Assembly: GCA_964497825.1 (NCBI GenBank)
Contig: CAZCFA010000004.1
Span: forward strand, 5,694 to 69,693
Origin: RHKX01 sp964497825
Lineage (GTDB): Bacteria; Actinomycetota; Thermoleophilia; Solirubrobacterales; 70-9
Direction: 5' to 3'
Length of the DNA: 64,000 nt
In this document: one piece after another, positions 1-8,669 of the stretch
Layout of the letters: each line of letters starts with the position of its first letter
Numbering within the stretch: position 1 is the stretch's first letter
Position numbers and translations under genes: made by a program
The notes under the pieces: generated by a model
Databases searched by the model: none
What the model was told of the DNA's origin: nothing
The model's input: the letters and a program-made list of their open reading frames with translations, nothing else

Positions 1-46
1 GGTCGAGCCCCTGGGGGCTGACTCTCTCTACGTCGGTGGTGCTCAT
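1..46 (-). CDS. rpsE: 30S ribosomal protein S5, N-terminal fragment
   Basis: The ATG lies at 44-46 on the minus strand and opens 15 codons (MSTTDVERVSPQGLD) before the window ends. This N-terminus resembles actinobacterial S5, and rpsE is the gene expected directly after rplR in the spc operon. S5 sits on the 30S body near the decoding region and contributes to translational fidelity. Only the non-conserved leader of the protein is visible, so the call rests mainly on gene order. Confidence 0.8.
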   Translation of the reverse strand, partial: MSTTDVERVSPQGLD

Positions 47-86
47 ATCGGCTGCTCTGCTGGCTCTCTCGTTCGCGGGTGGTCGA

Positions 87-440
87 TCAGAATTGCAGGC
101 CGCCCTCGCGGGCGCCGGCGGCGAGCTCGGCGACGCGGCCGTGGTAGCGGTAGCCGCCGCGGTCGAAGACGCAGCTCTCGACGCCGGCGGCCTTGCCGCG
201 CTCGGCGAGCAGCGCGCCGATCCGCTTCGCGCGCTCGCCGCCTTCGAGATCCTTGACGTCGGCCTCGTTCCAGTTCGCCTGCGCGAGCGTGTGGCCGCGC
301 TCGTCGTCGATCAGCTGCGCGTAGAGGCCGCGGTTGGAGCGGAAGACGGCCAGCCGCGGACGCGCGGCGCTGCCGCGGACCTTGGCCCGCACCCGCCGGC
401 GGCGGCGGATCCGTCGCCCTGCGCGTGTCTGCACCGTCAT
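87..440 (-). CDS. rplR: 50S ribosomal protein L18
   Basis: A protein of 117 residues, the usual L18 length. L18 binds 5S rRNA and, with L5, helps attach it to the 50S central protuberance. The N-terminus is very basic (RAGRRIRRRRRVRAKVRG), followed by the family signature RPRLAVFRSNRGLYAQLIDD and an FDRGGYRYHGRV C-terminal segment. It lies 13 bases after rplF and 40 bases before rpsE, in spc operon order. Confidence 0.97.
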   Translation of the reverse strand: MTVQTRAGRRIRRRRRVRAKVRGSAARPRLAVFRSNRGLYAQLIDDERGHTLAQANWNEADVKDLEGGERAKRIGALLAERGKAAGVESCVFDRGGYRYHGRVAELAAGAREGGLQF

Positions 441-453
441 CGACCTACCTCGC

Positions 454-987
454 CTACGCTCGCTTGCCGACCTTGCGGCGGACGTGCTCGTCGGCGTAGC
501 GGACGCCCTTGCCCTTGTAGGGCTCGGGCGGGCGGTGGCGGCGGATCTGCGCCGCGACCTCGCCGACGAGCTGCTTGTCGATGCCGCGGACGACGATCTC
601 GGTCGGCTGCGGCACCTCGAACTCGATCCCCTCGGGAGCGGCGACGCTGATCGGGTGCGAGAAGCCGAGCGAGAGCTCGAGCCCCTTGCCGGCCGGCTTC
701 GCGCGGTAGCCGACGCCGGTGATAGCCAGCCGCTTCTCGTAGCCGTCGGTGACGCCGATCACCATGTTCGCGATCAGCGAGCGGGTCAGCCCGTGCAGGG
801 CGCGGTGCTCGCCGCGGTCCGTCGGGCGGGCGACGGTCAGCACGCCGTCAGCGAGCTCGATCCTCATGTCGGGATCGACCCGCTGCTCGAGCTCGCCCTT
901 GGGACCGTTCACGCTCACGCGGCCGGGGCCGACGTCGACGGTGACGCCCGCGGGGATCTCGATTGGCTTGTTACCGATTCGGCTCAT
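454..987 (-). CDS. rplF: 50S ribosomal protein L6
   Basis: A protein of 177 residues, the typical L6 length, with two related alpha/beta domains. It starts MSRIGNKPIEIPAGV, the conserved L6 opening, and carries the C-terminal signature PEPYKGKGVRYADE near residue 155. L6 binds 23S rRNA near the sarcin-ricin loop, where elongation factors dock. It follows rpsH by 24 bases and precedes rplR by 13 bases. Confidence 0.98.
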   Translation of the reverse strand: MSRIGNKPIEIPAGVTVDVGPGRVSVNGPKGELEQRVDPDMRIELADGVLTVARPTDRGEHRALHGLTRSLIANMVIGVTDGYEKRLAITGVGYRAKPAGKGLELSLGFSHPISVAAPEGIEFEVPQPTEIVVRGIDKQLVGEVAAQIRRHRPPEPYKGKGVRYADEHVRRKVGKRA

Positions 988-1011
988 CGAAGATGGTGTT
1001 GGTCTCGCCGC

Positions 1012-1407
1012 TCACCAGACGTAGGCGACGACCTCGCCGCCGACGCCCTTCTGCTTGGCCTCGTGGCCGGTCATCACGCCCGCCGAGGTCGAGATGATCG
1101 CAGTCCCCATGCCGCCCTGCACGCGCGGCACCTCGCCGCCGCCGACGTAGCGGCGGCGGCCCGGGCGCGAGATCCGCCGCATGCCGTTGATCACCGGGTC
1201 GCGATCGTCGGTGTACTTGAGCTTGATCCGGATCGACTCGCCGACCGCGGTCGGCTCGACCTCGTAGCCGCCCAGGTAGCCCTGCTCGACGAGGATCCGC
1301 GTCATCTCCTTCTTCAGCCGCGATGCCGGGATCTCGACCTCCGGGTGGTCGGCGCCGAGCGCGTTGCGAACGCGGGTCAGATAGTCGGCTACGGGATCGA
1401 CTTGCAT
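1012..1407 (-). CDS. rpsH: 30S ribosomal protein S8
   Basis: A protein of 131 residues, matching S8. It opens with DPVADYLTRVRNAL, the usual DPIADMLTRIRNA-type start, and ends with the conserved GGVGGEVVAYVW signature, with STSAGVMTGHEAK just before it. S8 is a primary 16S rRNA binder and in E. coli is the translational repressor of the spc operon. I could not recognise a matching mRNA site by eye. It lies 10 bases after rpsN. Confidence 0.98.
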   Translation of the reverse strand: MQVDPVADYLTRVRNALGADHPEVEIPASRLKKEMTRILVEQGYLGGYEVEPTAVGESIRIKLKYTDDRDPVINGMRRISRPGRRRYVGGGEVPRVQGGMGTAIISTSAGVMTGHEAKQKGVGGEVVAYVW

Positions 1408-1417
1408 CCTCGCCTCC

Positions 1418-1603
1418 CTACCAGCTCGACTTGGTCATGCCGGGGACGTAGCCCTTGTGGGCCTGCTCGCGCAGGCAGATCCGGCAGAGGCCGAACTTGC
1501 GGTAGACCGCGCGCGAGCGGCCGCACTTGCGGCAGCGGTTGTAGTTGCGGCTCTTGAACTTCGAGCCCTTCGCCTGCTTGACGCGCTGTGACGTCTTCGC
1601 CAT
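1418..1603 (-). CDS. rpsZ: 30S ribosomal protein S14, zinc-binding type Z
   Basis: A 61-residue S14 with two CxxC pairs (CRKC near residue 24 and CRIC near residue 40). This is the short zinc-binding form rather than the ~100-residue zinc-free form. S14 helps assemble the head of the 30S subunit. Its ATG overlaps the rplE stop (TAATG), implying translational coupling. Actinobacteria often carry a second zinc-free S14 elsewhere under zinc control. None is in this window. Confidence 0.97.
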   Translation of the reverse strand: MAKTSQRVKQAKGSKFKSRNYNRCRKCGRSRAVYRKFGLCRICLREQAHKGYVPGMTKSSW

Positions 1604-2373
1604 TACTCCTCTTCGCCTCCGTCGTCGGATGAAGCCTGTTCCTCGTCATCGTCGCGCTGCGGCCGCTCGTACGCCTCGGGGTTCTCCTCCTTGAGCTGCT
1701 CGAGCGCCGCCGCCTCGGCCTCGGCGCGCTGCCGCGCCTCCTCCTTGCGGTGCTCCTCTTCCTCGCCGGCCAGCTCGTCGGGCGACTTGCCGCCGGGCCG
1801 GCCCTCCTGCGCGAACGGGAAGCCGAGCCCGAGCAGCAGCTCGAAGCCCTCCTCGTCGGTCCGCGCCGTGGTCGTCACGGCGATGTCGAGGCCACGGGTC
1901 TGGCTGACCGAGTCGTAGTCGATCTCCGGGAAGATGAGCTGCTCGCGGATGCCGAGCGAGTAGTTGCCGCGACCGTCGAACGAGCGCGGGTTGAGCCCGC
2001 GGAAGTCGCGGATCCGCGGGATCGCGATCGTCACCAGGCGATCGACGAACTCCCACATCCGGGCCTTGCGCAGCGTCGCCGAGACGCCGACCGGCATCCC
2101 CTCCCGGAGCTTGAACGCGGCGATCGACTTGCGGGCGCGGCGCACGCTCGGCCGCTGGCCGGTGATCGTCGCCAGCTCCGCCGTCGCATCGTCGATCGCG
2201 CCGGCCTCGCCGGTGCCCATGTTCACCGTCACCTTGACCAGGCGCGGCACCGCCATCGGCGTCGTGTAGCCGAACTTCTTCGTCAGCGCCGGCACGACCT
2301 CGCTCGCGTAGGTCTCGCGCAGCCGCGGCGGCGGCGCCGGTGCCCGGGTCGGTGTCTCGGTTGCAGCTTCCAT
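1603..2373 (-). CDS. rplE: 50S ribosomal protein L5 with an acidic C-terminal extension
   Basis: The protein has 256 residues, against about 180 for typical L5. The core (about residues 18-195) contains VTVNMGTGEA, a RARKSIAAFKLREGMPVG segment and the FPEIDYD motif near residue 160. L5 carries 5S rRNA and contacts the P-site tRNA. The last ~60 residues are rich in Glu, Ala, Lys and Arg and end in a run of Asp/Glu. This tail looks disordered or helical and is not part of the ordinary fold. The gene sits between rplX and rpsN in standard order. Confidence 0.96.
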   Translation of the reverse strand: MEAATETPTRAPAPPPRLRETYASEVVPALTKKFGYTTPMAVPRLVKVTVNMGTGEAGAIDDATAELATITGQRPSVRRARKSIAAFKLREGMPVGVSATLRKARMWEFVDRLVTIAIPRIRDFRGLNPRSFDGRGNYSLGIREQLIFPEIDYDSVSQTRGLDIAVTTTARTDEEGFELLLGLGFPFAQEGRPGGKSPDELAGEEEEHRKEEARQRAEAEAAALEQLKEENPEAYERPQRDDDEEQASSDDGGEEE

Positions 2374-2381
2374 CGGTTCGC

Positions 2382-2705
2382 TCAGTCGATCGTCTTGTCG
2401 GTGCGCTTCGAGTAGCGGACCCGCTCGCCGTCGTCGGCCACCCGGACCCCCACCCGGGTCGGCTGGTTGTCGGTCGGGTCGAGCAGGATGACGTTGGAGA
2501 CGTCGATCGGGCCCTCCTTCTCGATGATGCCACCCTGCTCGTTCATCGAGCGCGGGCGCTGGTGGCGCTTGACGATGTTGAGGTTCTCGACGAACACCTT
2601 GCGGCGCTTCGGATCGACGCGCACGACCTTGCCCGACTTGCCCTTGTCCTTGCCGGCGGTGATCAGCACCTGATCGTCGCGGCGGATCCGCATCGACTTC
2701 GCCAT
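2382..2705 (-). CDS. rplX: 50S ribosomal protein L24
   Basis: A 107-residue protein with the L24 KOW motif DDQVLITAGKDKGKSGKVVRV near the N-terminus and an NIVKRHQRP segment after it. L24 is an early assembly protein that binds the 5' region of 23S rRNA near the exit tunnel. It lies 2 bases after rplN and 8 bases before rplE. Confidence 0.98.
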   Translation of the reverse strand: MAKSMRIRRDDQVLITAGKDKGKSGKVVRVDPKRRKVFVENLNIVKRHQRPRSMNEQGGIIEKEGPIDVSNVILLDPTDNQPTRVGVRVADDGERVRYSKRTDKTID

Positions 2706-2707
2706 CG

Positions 2708-3076
2708 CTAGATCACCTCCGGGGCGAGCGAGACGATCCGCATGAACGCGCGCTCGCGCAGCTCGCGGGCTACGGGTCCGAAGATGCGGGTGCCGCGCGG
2801 GTTGTTCTGGGCGTCGATCAGCACCGCCGCGTTCTCGTCGAAGGCGATGTAGGTGCCGTCCGCGCGTCCGATCTGCTTGCGGGTGCGGACGACGACCGCC
2901 TGCACGACCTCGCCCTTGCGCACGCCGCCGCGCGGGGTCGCCGACTTCACCGTCGCGGTGATCACGTCGCCGACGCTGGCGTAGCGGCGGTGGTGGCCGC
3001 CCTTGACGCGGATGCAGAGGATCTCGCGCGCGCCCGAGTTGTCGGCGACCTTGAGCCTCGACTCCTGCTGGATCAT
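2708..3076 (-). CDS. rplN: 50S ribosomal protein L14
   Basis: Exactly 122 residues, the invariant L14 length. It begins MIQQESRLKVADNSGA, as L14 does, and contains the family signature region AFDENAAVLI. L14 lies at the subunit interface and forms intersubunit bridges. It is placed 10 bases after rpsQ and just before rplX in standard spc order. Confidence 0.99.
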   Translation of the reverse strand: MIQQESRLKVADNSGAREILCIRVKGGHHRRYASVGDVITATVKSATPRGGVRKGEVVQAVVVRTRKQIGRADGTYIAFDENAAVLIDAQNNPRGTRIFGPVARELRERAFMRIVSLAPEVI

Positions 3077-3086
3077 CGGCCGGCCC

Positions 3087-3656
3087 CTACCTCGCCCGCT
3101 CGACGATCTCGGTCAGCCGCCAGTGCTTCGTCTTCGACATCGGCCGGCACTCGATCAGCCGCACGGTGTCGCCGGCGCCGGCCTCGTTGCGCTCGTCGTG
3201 CGCGTGGTACATCTTCGAGGTCCGGATCACCTTCTCGTAGGTCGGGTGGCGGCGGGCGCTCTCGACCCGGACGGTGATCGTCTTGTCCATCCGGTCGGAG
3301 ACGACGATCCCCTGGCGGACCTTCGGGTTGCCCGACCGGCTCTCGGCGGGCGCGGTGCCGGCGCCGCGCGGGGTCGCGTCGCGCCGCGCCTTGCCGCGAC
3401 CCTGGCGGTAGCGGCGCCGCGCGGCGGCCTTGCGCTTGCGCGCGGCGGCGCGCTCGTCGGCGCGCTCGGTCGCGGAGCGCTGCGGCTTCACCTCACCGCT
3501 GTGGGTCGAGCGCTCCAGCTTGCGCTGCTGCTTGGCGGTCAGCGCCGGCTGCGCTTCCTCCTCGGCCACGGCCGCGGGCGCCGGTGCCTGCTCGGCCGCC
3601 GGTGCCTGCTCGGCCACGGCCGCCTCCTCGTTCTCGGTCTGCTCTTCGTCGGCCAT
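3087..3656 (-). CDS. rpsQ: 30S ribosomal protein S17 with a ~100-residue N-terminal extension
   Basis: The S17 core is confined to about residues 103-189 (VVSDRMDKTITVRVE, MYHAHDE, CRPMSKTKHWRL). Normal bacterial S17 is 80-90 residues. In front of it is an Ala/Glu/Pro/Gln-rich stretch (residues 1-45) and then a Lys/Arg/Ala-rich basic stretch (46-100). No start codon next to the core was obvious, and the next gene (rpmC) ends just upstream at 3659, so the extension fills the operon spacing and is probably translated. S17 binds 16S rRNA near the subunit body. Confidence 0.93.
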   Translation of the reverse strand: MADEEQTENEEAAVAEQAPAAEQAPAPAAVAEEEAQPALTAKQQRKLERSTHSGEVKPQRSATERADERAAARKRKAAARRRYRQGRGKARRDATPRGAGTAPAESRSGNPKVRQGIVVSDRMDKTITVRVESARRHPTYEKVIRTSKMYHAHDERNEAGAGDTVRLIECRPMSKTKHWRLTEIVERAR

Positions 3657-3658
3657 CT

Positions 3659-3868
3659 CTACTTCAGTTCCTTGTCGAGGTCGATGCCGCGCTGGTGCGC
3701 GACCGTGAGCAGCCGCGCGACTTCGCGACGGCTGCCCTGCAGGCGGGCGGTGTTCTCGAGCTCGCCCGTGGCGTTGCGCAGGCGCAGGTTGAACGCCTCC
3801 GTGCGCGCCTCCTTGAGCGCCTCGACGAGCTCGTTGTCGCCGAGCTGATGCGCCTCGGAGCCCTTCAC
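3659..3868 (-). CDS. rpmC: 50S ribosomal protein L29
   Basis: A 69-residue protein starting with GTG at 3866-3868, whose first bases overlap the rplP stop (GTGA). It has the L29 pattern: a short helical hairpin with LVEALKEARTEAFNLRLR and a REVARLLTVAHQR second helix. L29 sits at the peptide exit tunnel and helps dock chaperones and the signal recognition particle. Longer readings upstream in this frame overlap rplP and were rejected. Confidence 0.95.
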   Translation of the reverse strand: MKGSEAHQLGDNELVEALKEARTEAFNLRLRNATGELENTARLQGSRREVARLLTVAHQRGIDLDKELK

Positions 3869-4277
3869 GAGCGTCCCTTCATGACGAACTTGGTCTTCAG
3901 CGGCAGCTTCGTGCCGGCCAGCTCCATCGCCTCGCGGGCGAGCTCCTCCGGAACCCCCGAGAGCTCGAACATGACGCGGCCGGGCTTGACCACGGCGACC
4001 CATCCCTCCGGGTTGCCCTTGCCCTTGCCCATCCGGGTCTCGGCCGGCTTCTTCGTGTACGGCTTGTCGGGGAAGATCGTGATCCAGACCTTGCCGCCGC
4101 GCTTGATCTTGCGGGTCATCGCGACGCGCGCGGCCTCGATCTGGCGGCTCGTGATCCAGCCGCGGTCGATCGCCTTGAGGCCGTACTCGCCGAAGCTGAC
4201 CTGGGTCCCGCCCTTGGCGTTGCCGCGCATGCGGCCGCGGAACTGCTTGCGGTGCTTGACGCGCTTCGGGGCCAGCA

Positions 4278-4278
<1 letters not shown>
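3865..4278 (-). CDS. rplP: 50S ribosomal protein L16
   Basis: A 137-residue protein. The start was placed at the ATG at 4276-4278 (MLAPKRVKHRKQFRGR), the universal L16 opening, although the frame stays open upstream. It contains the signatures KIKRGGKVWITIFPDKP and GRMGKGKG-like RMGKGKGNPEGW. L16 helps shape the A-site and the 5S rRNA region. Its ATG overlaps the rpsC stop (TGATG), and its own stop overlaps the rpmC start. Confidence 0.98.
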
Positions 4279-5024
<746 letters not shown>

Positions 5025-5031
5025 CTCTAAG

Positions 5032-5403
5032 TCAGTCCTCGTCGGGGATCGGGGTGAGGGCGATCGTGATGTGGCAGCTGCGCTTGTCGATCCGCGTCGC
5101 CCGGCCGCGGGCGCGGGGACGATAGCGGCGCATCGTCGGCCCCTCGTCGACGGCGACCGCCTTGACCAGCATCTCCTCGGGGTCGAGGTCGTCGTTGTTC
5201 TCGGCGTTGGCGCCGGCCGAGCGCAGCAGCTTCAGCATCGGCACCGCGGCGCCGCGCGGCGAGAACGAGAGCAGCGCCTCGGCCTCCTCGTAGCCCTTGC
5301 CGCGGATCTGGTCGGCAACGACGCGGGCCTTGCGAGCGGGGATCCGCACGTACCTGGCGCTGGCCCTGACGACCGGCGCGCCGGCCTCGGTCGCGGCCGC
5401 CAT
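5032..5403 (-). CDS. rplV: 50S ribosomal protein L22
   Basis: 123 residues from the ATG at 5401-5403, which overlaps the rpsS stop (TGATG). It contains RYVRIPARKARVVADQIRG near the start and the tunnel beta-hairpin and C-terminal segment MRRYRPRARGRATRIDKRSCHITI. L22 lines the nascent peptide tunnel, and its hairpin is a known site of macrolide-resistance changes in other species. No unusual change is evident. A longer in-frame reading through rpsS was discarded. Confidence 0.97.
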   Translation of the reverse strand: MAAATEAGAPVVRASARYVRIPARKARVVADQIRGKGYEEAEALLSFSPRGAAVPMLKLLRSAGANAENNDDLDPEEMLVKAVAVDEGPTMRRYRPRARGRATRIDKRSCHITIALTPIPDED

Positions 5404-5678
5404 CAGCGCTCCTCCTTCTTCGAGCCGGAGTGGGCGCGGAAGGTGCGGGTCGGGGCGAACTCGCCGAGCTTGTGGCCGACCATCGACTCGGAGACGAACA
5501 CGGGCACGTGCTTGCGGCCGTCGTGGACGGCGATCGTGTGACCGACCATCTCCGGGAACACGGTCGAGCGCCGCGACCAGGTCTTGACCATCTGCTTGCT
5601 GCCGGACTCGTTCATCGCCTCGATCCGCGCGAACAGGCGCTGCTCGACGTAGGGGCCCTTCTTGCTCGATCGGCTCAT
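5403..5678 (-). CDS. rpsS: 30S ribosomal protein S19
   Basis: A 91-residue protein starting MSRSSKKGPYVEQRLFARI, with the S19 signature FPEMVGHTIAVHDGRKHVPVFV and the HKLGEFAPTRTF segment. S19 is in the 30S head and contacts the A-site tRNA through its tail. It lies 6 bases after rplB and overlaps rplV by one base. Confidence 0.99.
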   Translation of the reverse strand: MSRSSKKGPYVEQRLFARIEAMNESGSKQMVKTWSRRSTVFPEMVGHTIAVHDGRKHVPVFVSESMVGHKLGEFAPTRTFRAHSGSKKEER

Positions 5679-5684
5679 CGCCCG

Positions 5685-6530
5685 CTACCTGCCCTTCTTC
5701 TTGCCGCGCCTGCGACCGCGGACGATCATCGCGTTGGACTGCTTGTTCTTCTTCCGGGTCCGGTAGCCGAGCGTCGGCTTGCCCCACGGCGTCTTCGGGT
5801 GGCCGCCGGGGCCCTTGTGGGCCTCGCCGCCGCCGTGCGGGTGGTCGACCGGGTTCATCGCGATGCCGCGGCTCTGCGGGCGCTTGCCCTTGTGGCGGCT
5901 GCGACCGGCCTTGCCGACGACGACGTTCTGGTGCTCGGCGTTGGAGAGCGTGCCGACCGTCGCCCGGCAGCTCGCCTGAACCATCCGCATCTCCGAGGAG
6001 GGAAGCCTGAGGGTGACCATGCCCTTCTCCTTGGCGACGACCTGGATCGCGGCGCCGGCGGCGCGGCCGATGCGGCCGCCCTGGCCCGGCTTGAGCTCGA
6101 CGCTGTGGACGATCGTGCCGGTCGGGATCTGGCCCAGCTCGAGCGCGTTTCCAGGGCGGATGTCGGAGCCGGCGCCGGAGCTGAGCACGTCGCCGACGGC
6201 GACGCCCTGGGGGGCGAGGATGTAGGCCTTGGCGCCGTCGGCGTAGTGCAGCAGCGCGATGTAGGTCGTCCGGTTCGGGTCGTACTCGATCGTCGCGACC
6301 TTCGCCGGGACGCCGTCCTTGAGCCGCTTGAAGTCGATCTCGCGGTAGCGGCGCTTGGCGCCGCCGCCACGGTGGCGCGCGGTGACGCGGCCGTGGGCGT
6401 TGCGGCCGCCGCTGCGGGCCTTGCCCTTGCTGAGCTTCTTGTTCGGCTTGCCGGCGGTGAGCTCGCTGCGGTCCTGGTAGGTCGCGAAGCGGCGGCCCGG
6501 GCTGGTCGGTTTCGTCTTGCGGATCGCCAT
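5685..6530 (-). CDS. rplB: 50S ribosomal protein L2
   Basis: 281 residues from the ATG at 6528-6530 (MAIRKTKPTSPGRRF), the usual L2 opening. Upstream in-frame codons fall in the non-coding gap and were ignored. The peptidyl-transferase-linked signature MNPVDHPHGGGEAHKG is intact near residue 227, and the C-terminus is Lys/Arg-rich. L2 is needed for subunit association and peptide bond formation. A 163-base gap separates it from rplW, long for this operon (see the repeat there). Confidence 0.98.
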   Translation of the reverse strand: MAIRKTKPTSPGRRFATYQDRSELTAGKPNKKLSKGKARSGGRNAHGRVTARHRGGGAKRRYREIDFKRLKDGVPAKVATIEYDPNRTTYIALLHYADGAKAYILAPQGVAVGDVLSSGAGSDIRPGNALELGQIPTGTIVHSVELKPGQGGRIGRAAGAAIQVVAKEKGMVTLRLPSSEMRMVQASCRATVGTLSNAEHQNVVVGKAGRSRHKGKRPQSRGIAMNPVDHPHGGGEAHKGPGGHPKTPWGKPTLGYRTRKKNKQSNAMIVRGRRRGKKKGR

Positions 6531-6575
6531 CAGATGACCGCCTTTGCGGCCCGTCGCGCCTCGGGGCGCGTTCGG

Positions 6576-6597
6576 CCGAGCAGGTCGAGGACGCAGG
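6576..6597. repeat. 22-bp interspersed repeat, copy 1
   Basis: This sits in the 163-base rplW-rplB gap (6531-6693). The core GCAGGTCGAGGACGCAGG is identical to positions 35818-35835 in the rplK-nusG gap, and the whole 22 bases differ at one position. Both copies are in the same orientation relative to transcription. The rest of this gap holds GC-rich sequence without an evident gene. Confidence 0.6.
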
Positions 6598-6693
6598 GCG
6601 CCGCCTGTGCTGGAGGCACGGGCAAGCCCGAGCACGCGGAGATGCGACGCGCCCGGCGCGGCATCCGGGCGTGGCTGGTCGGGGAGGTGGTCA

Positions 6694-6987
6694 TCAGGAC
6701 TCGCTCGCTCCCTCGAACAGCTCGATCTCGTTGCCGGGCGCGAGCTCGACGATCGCCTTCTTCCAGCCCCGGGTACGGCCGCCGTGCAGGCCACGGCGCT
6801 TCGGCTTGCTGCGGACGCGCGAGGTCCGCACGGCAACGACCTCGACGTCGAAGATCTTCTCGACCGCGTGCGAGATCTGCGTCTTGTGGGCGCGGTCGTT
6901 GACGCGGAACGTGTACTTGCCCTCGGCCATCAGCGCATAGCTCTTCTCGGAGACGACCGGCTCGACGATCACCTGGCGCGGGTCCAT
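6694..6987 (-). CDS. rplW: 50S ribosomal protein L23
   Basis: 97 residues from the ATG at 6985-6987, which overlaps the rplD stop (TGATG). It contains VIVEPVVSEKSYAL, the L23 opening, and GKYTFRVNDRAHKTQISHAVE. L23 is at the tunnel exit and docks trigger factor and SRP. The C-terminal half is slightly acidic (ELAPGNEIELFEGASES). Confidence 0.97.
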   Translation of the reverse strand: MDPRQVIVEPVVSEKSYALMAEGKYTFRVNDRAHKTQISHAVEKIFDVEVVAVRTSRVRSKPKRRGLHGGRTRGWKKAIVELAPGNEIELFEGASES

Positions 6988-7646
6988 CAGCCTCGCTCCC
7001 CCTGCTCGCCGCCACGGCTGACCGCGCCGGCGCGGGCGGCGAGCACCTCGAGCGCGTCGGCGGAGGCGATCAGCGAGCGGTGGCCGATGATCTCGGCGAC
7101 GCCGACGCCCTCGGCGCTGACGACCGAGACCCGCGGCAGGTTGCGGTAGCTCTTCGCCGTCGCGACCTCCTCGCCGCAGACGACGACCAGCGCCGGCAGC
7201 GCCCCGCCCCACTTCGCCAGCCCTTCGGCGGCCTGCTTGGTCGCCGGCTCGGCGAAGCTGTCGGCGGGCAGCACGGCGATCGAGCCGCGCTCGGCATGGA
7301 CGCTGAGCGCCGCCCGCAGCGCCTTGCGGCGCGCCTTGCGGTTGACCTTGACGGCGTAGGAGCGCGGCTTCGGCGCGAACGCGTTGCCGCCGCCGCGGCG
7401 CTGGGGGACGCTGAGCGCGCCGACCCGGGCGCGGCCGGTGCCCTTCTGGCGCCAGGCCTTGGCGCCGGTCATCGCGACCTCGCCGCGGGTCAGGCTCGAG
7501 TGGGTGCCGGCGCGGCGCGCGTTCGACTCCGCCCGCGCGGTCTCGTGCACGAGCGTCTCGTTGAACGGCTCGGCGAAGACCGCGGCCGGCAGATCGGTCT
7601 GCTTGGCGGCGCCGATCGTCGCCGCCTTCGGGGCGGCGCTAGCCAT
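6987..7646 (-). CDS. rplD: 50S ribosomal protein L4
   Basis: 219 residues from the ATG at 7644-7646 (MASAAPKAATIG). A strong Shine-Dalgarno (GGAGGTGC) lies upstream inside rplC, and the start overlaps the rplC end by 8 bases. It shows the L4 tunnel loop AWRQKGTGRARVGALSVPQRRGGG (about residues 65-90) and a C-terminal NLPRVSVV segment. L4 narrows the exit tunnel and in E. coli represses the S10 operon. In-frame extension upstream to 7694 would overlap rplC and is less likely. Confidence 0.97.
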   Translation of the reverse strand: MASAAPKAATIGAAKQTDLPAAVFAEPFNETLVHETARAESNARRAGTHSSLTRGEVAMTGAKAWRQKGTGRARVGALSVPQRRGGGNAFAPKPRSYAVKVNRKARRKALRAALSVHAERGSIAVLPADSFAEPATKQAAEGLAKWGGALPALVVVCGEEVATAKSYRNLPRVSVVSAEGVGVAEIIGHRSLIASADALEVLAARAGAVSRGGEQGERG

Positions 7647-8256
7647 CGCTGCGCACCTCCACGGTGCCGTTCTTGGGGCCCGGGACCGAGCCACGGAGCA
7701 GCAGCAGGTTGCGCTCGGCGTCGATCCGGAAGACCTCGAGGCCGCGTTGGGTGACCCGCTTGCCGCCCATCCGGCCCGGCATCTTGCGGCCCTTGAACAC
7801 GCGGGCGGGGTCGGCGCTGGCGCCGATCGAGCCCGGCGCGCGGACGTTGTGGGAGCCGTGGCTGACCGGCCCGCGGCCGAAGTTGTGGCGCTTGACGGTC
7901 CCCTGGAAGCCCTTGCCGATCGCGACCGCCGAGACCTTGACCGTCTCGCCGACCGCGAACGAGTCGACCGTCACCTCGGCGCCGAGCTCGAACTCGCCCT
8001 CGGGGTCGCGAAACTCGCGCAGGTGCCGGAGCGGCGGCGCCCCGGTCTTCGCCAGGTGGCCGAGCCGAGCCTTGGTCAGCTTGCGCTCGGCGACCTCGCC
8101 GTGGCCGAGCTGGACGGCGCCGTAGCCGTCCTCCTCGGCGCTGCGGATCGCGGTGACGCGGTTCGGCGTCGCCTCGATCACCGTGACCGGAACCGCCTCG
8201 CCCTCGTCGGTGAACAGCTGGGTCATCCCGACCTTCTTGCCGAGGATCGCGGCCAT
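7639..8256 (-). CDS. rplC: 50S ribosomal protein L3
   Basis: A 205-residue protein. It begins MAAILGKKVGMTQLFTDEGEAVPVTVIEA and carries the L3 signature KGFQGTVKRHNFGRGPVSHGSHNVRAPGS shortened to its key part (FGRGPVSHGS) near residue 125. L3 reaches toward the peptidyl transferase centre. It follows rpsJ by 2 bases. Confidence 0.98.
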   Translation of the reverse strand: MAAILGKKVGMTQLFTDEGEAVPVTVIEATPNRVTAIRSAEEDGYGAVQLGHGEVAERKLTKARLGHLAKTGAPPLRHLREFRDPEGEFELGAEVTVDSFAVGETVKVSAVAIGKGFQGTVKRHNFGRGPVSHGSHNVRAPGSIGASADPARVFKGRKMPGRMGGKRVTQRGLEVFRIDAERNLLLLRGSVPGPKNGTVEVRSDG

Positions 8257-8258
8257 CG

Positions 8259-8579
8259 CTAGAGCCGGATCTCGACGTCGACGCCGGCGGGCAGGTTCTC
8301 GATCCGCTGCAGCTCGTCGATCGTCTTCGGGGTCGGGTCGTTGATGTCGATCAGGCGCTTGTGGGTGCGGATCTCGAAGTGCTCGCGCGAGTCCTTGTCC
8401 TTGAACGGCGAGCGGATCACGCAGTAGACGTTCTTCGAGGTCGGCAGCGGCACCGGGCCCGAGACGGTGGCGCCGGTGCGCGTCGCCGTCTCGACGATCT
8501 CGGTCGCGGCGCGATCGATCGCGTCGTGGTCGTACGCCTTCAGGCGGATCCGGATCTTGCTGGCGGTGATTGCTGACAA
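8259..8579 (-). CDS. rpsJ: 30S ribosomal protein S10 (NusE)
   Basis: 106 residues with IRIRLKAYDHDAIDRAA and the S10 signature (GPVPLPTSKNVYCVIRSP). S10 is in the 30S head and also acts as NusE, linking NusG-bound RNA polymerase to the ribosome. It is the first gene of the S10 cluster. A 90-base gap containing a hairpin separates it from tuf. Confidence 0.98.
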   Translation of the reverse strand: MSAITASKIRIRLKAYDHDAIDRAATEIVETATRTGATVSGPVPLPTSKNVYCVIRSPFKDKDSREHFEIRTHKRLIDINDPTPKTIDELQRIENLPAGVDVEIRL

Positions 8580-8621
8580 CTTCGCTGCTTCCGTGGTCTC
8601 GTCGGCGTCCCCGGCGTGGAA

Positions 8622-8645
8622 GGGGCGCCGACGATGCGGCGCCCC
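8622..8645 (-). terminator. GC hairpin between tuf and rpsJ
   Basis: GGGGCGCCG and CGGCGCCCC form a perfect 9-bp stem around a 6-base loop (8631-8636). On the minus strand it lies after tuf and before rpsJ. There is no clear T tract, so it may be a partial terminator, an mRNA processing site or part of the rpsJ leader. Confidence 0.5.
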
Positions 8646-8669
8646 TCGCCCTCCGCCCTGCGGCGCTCG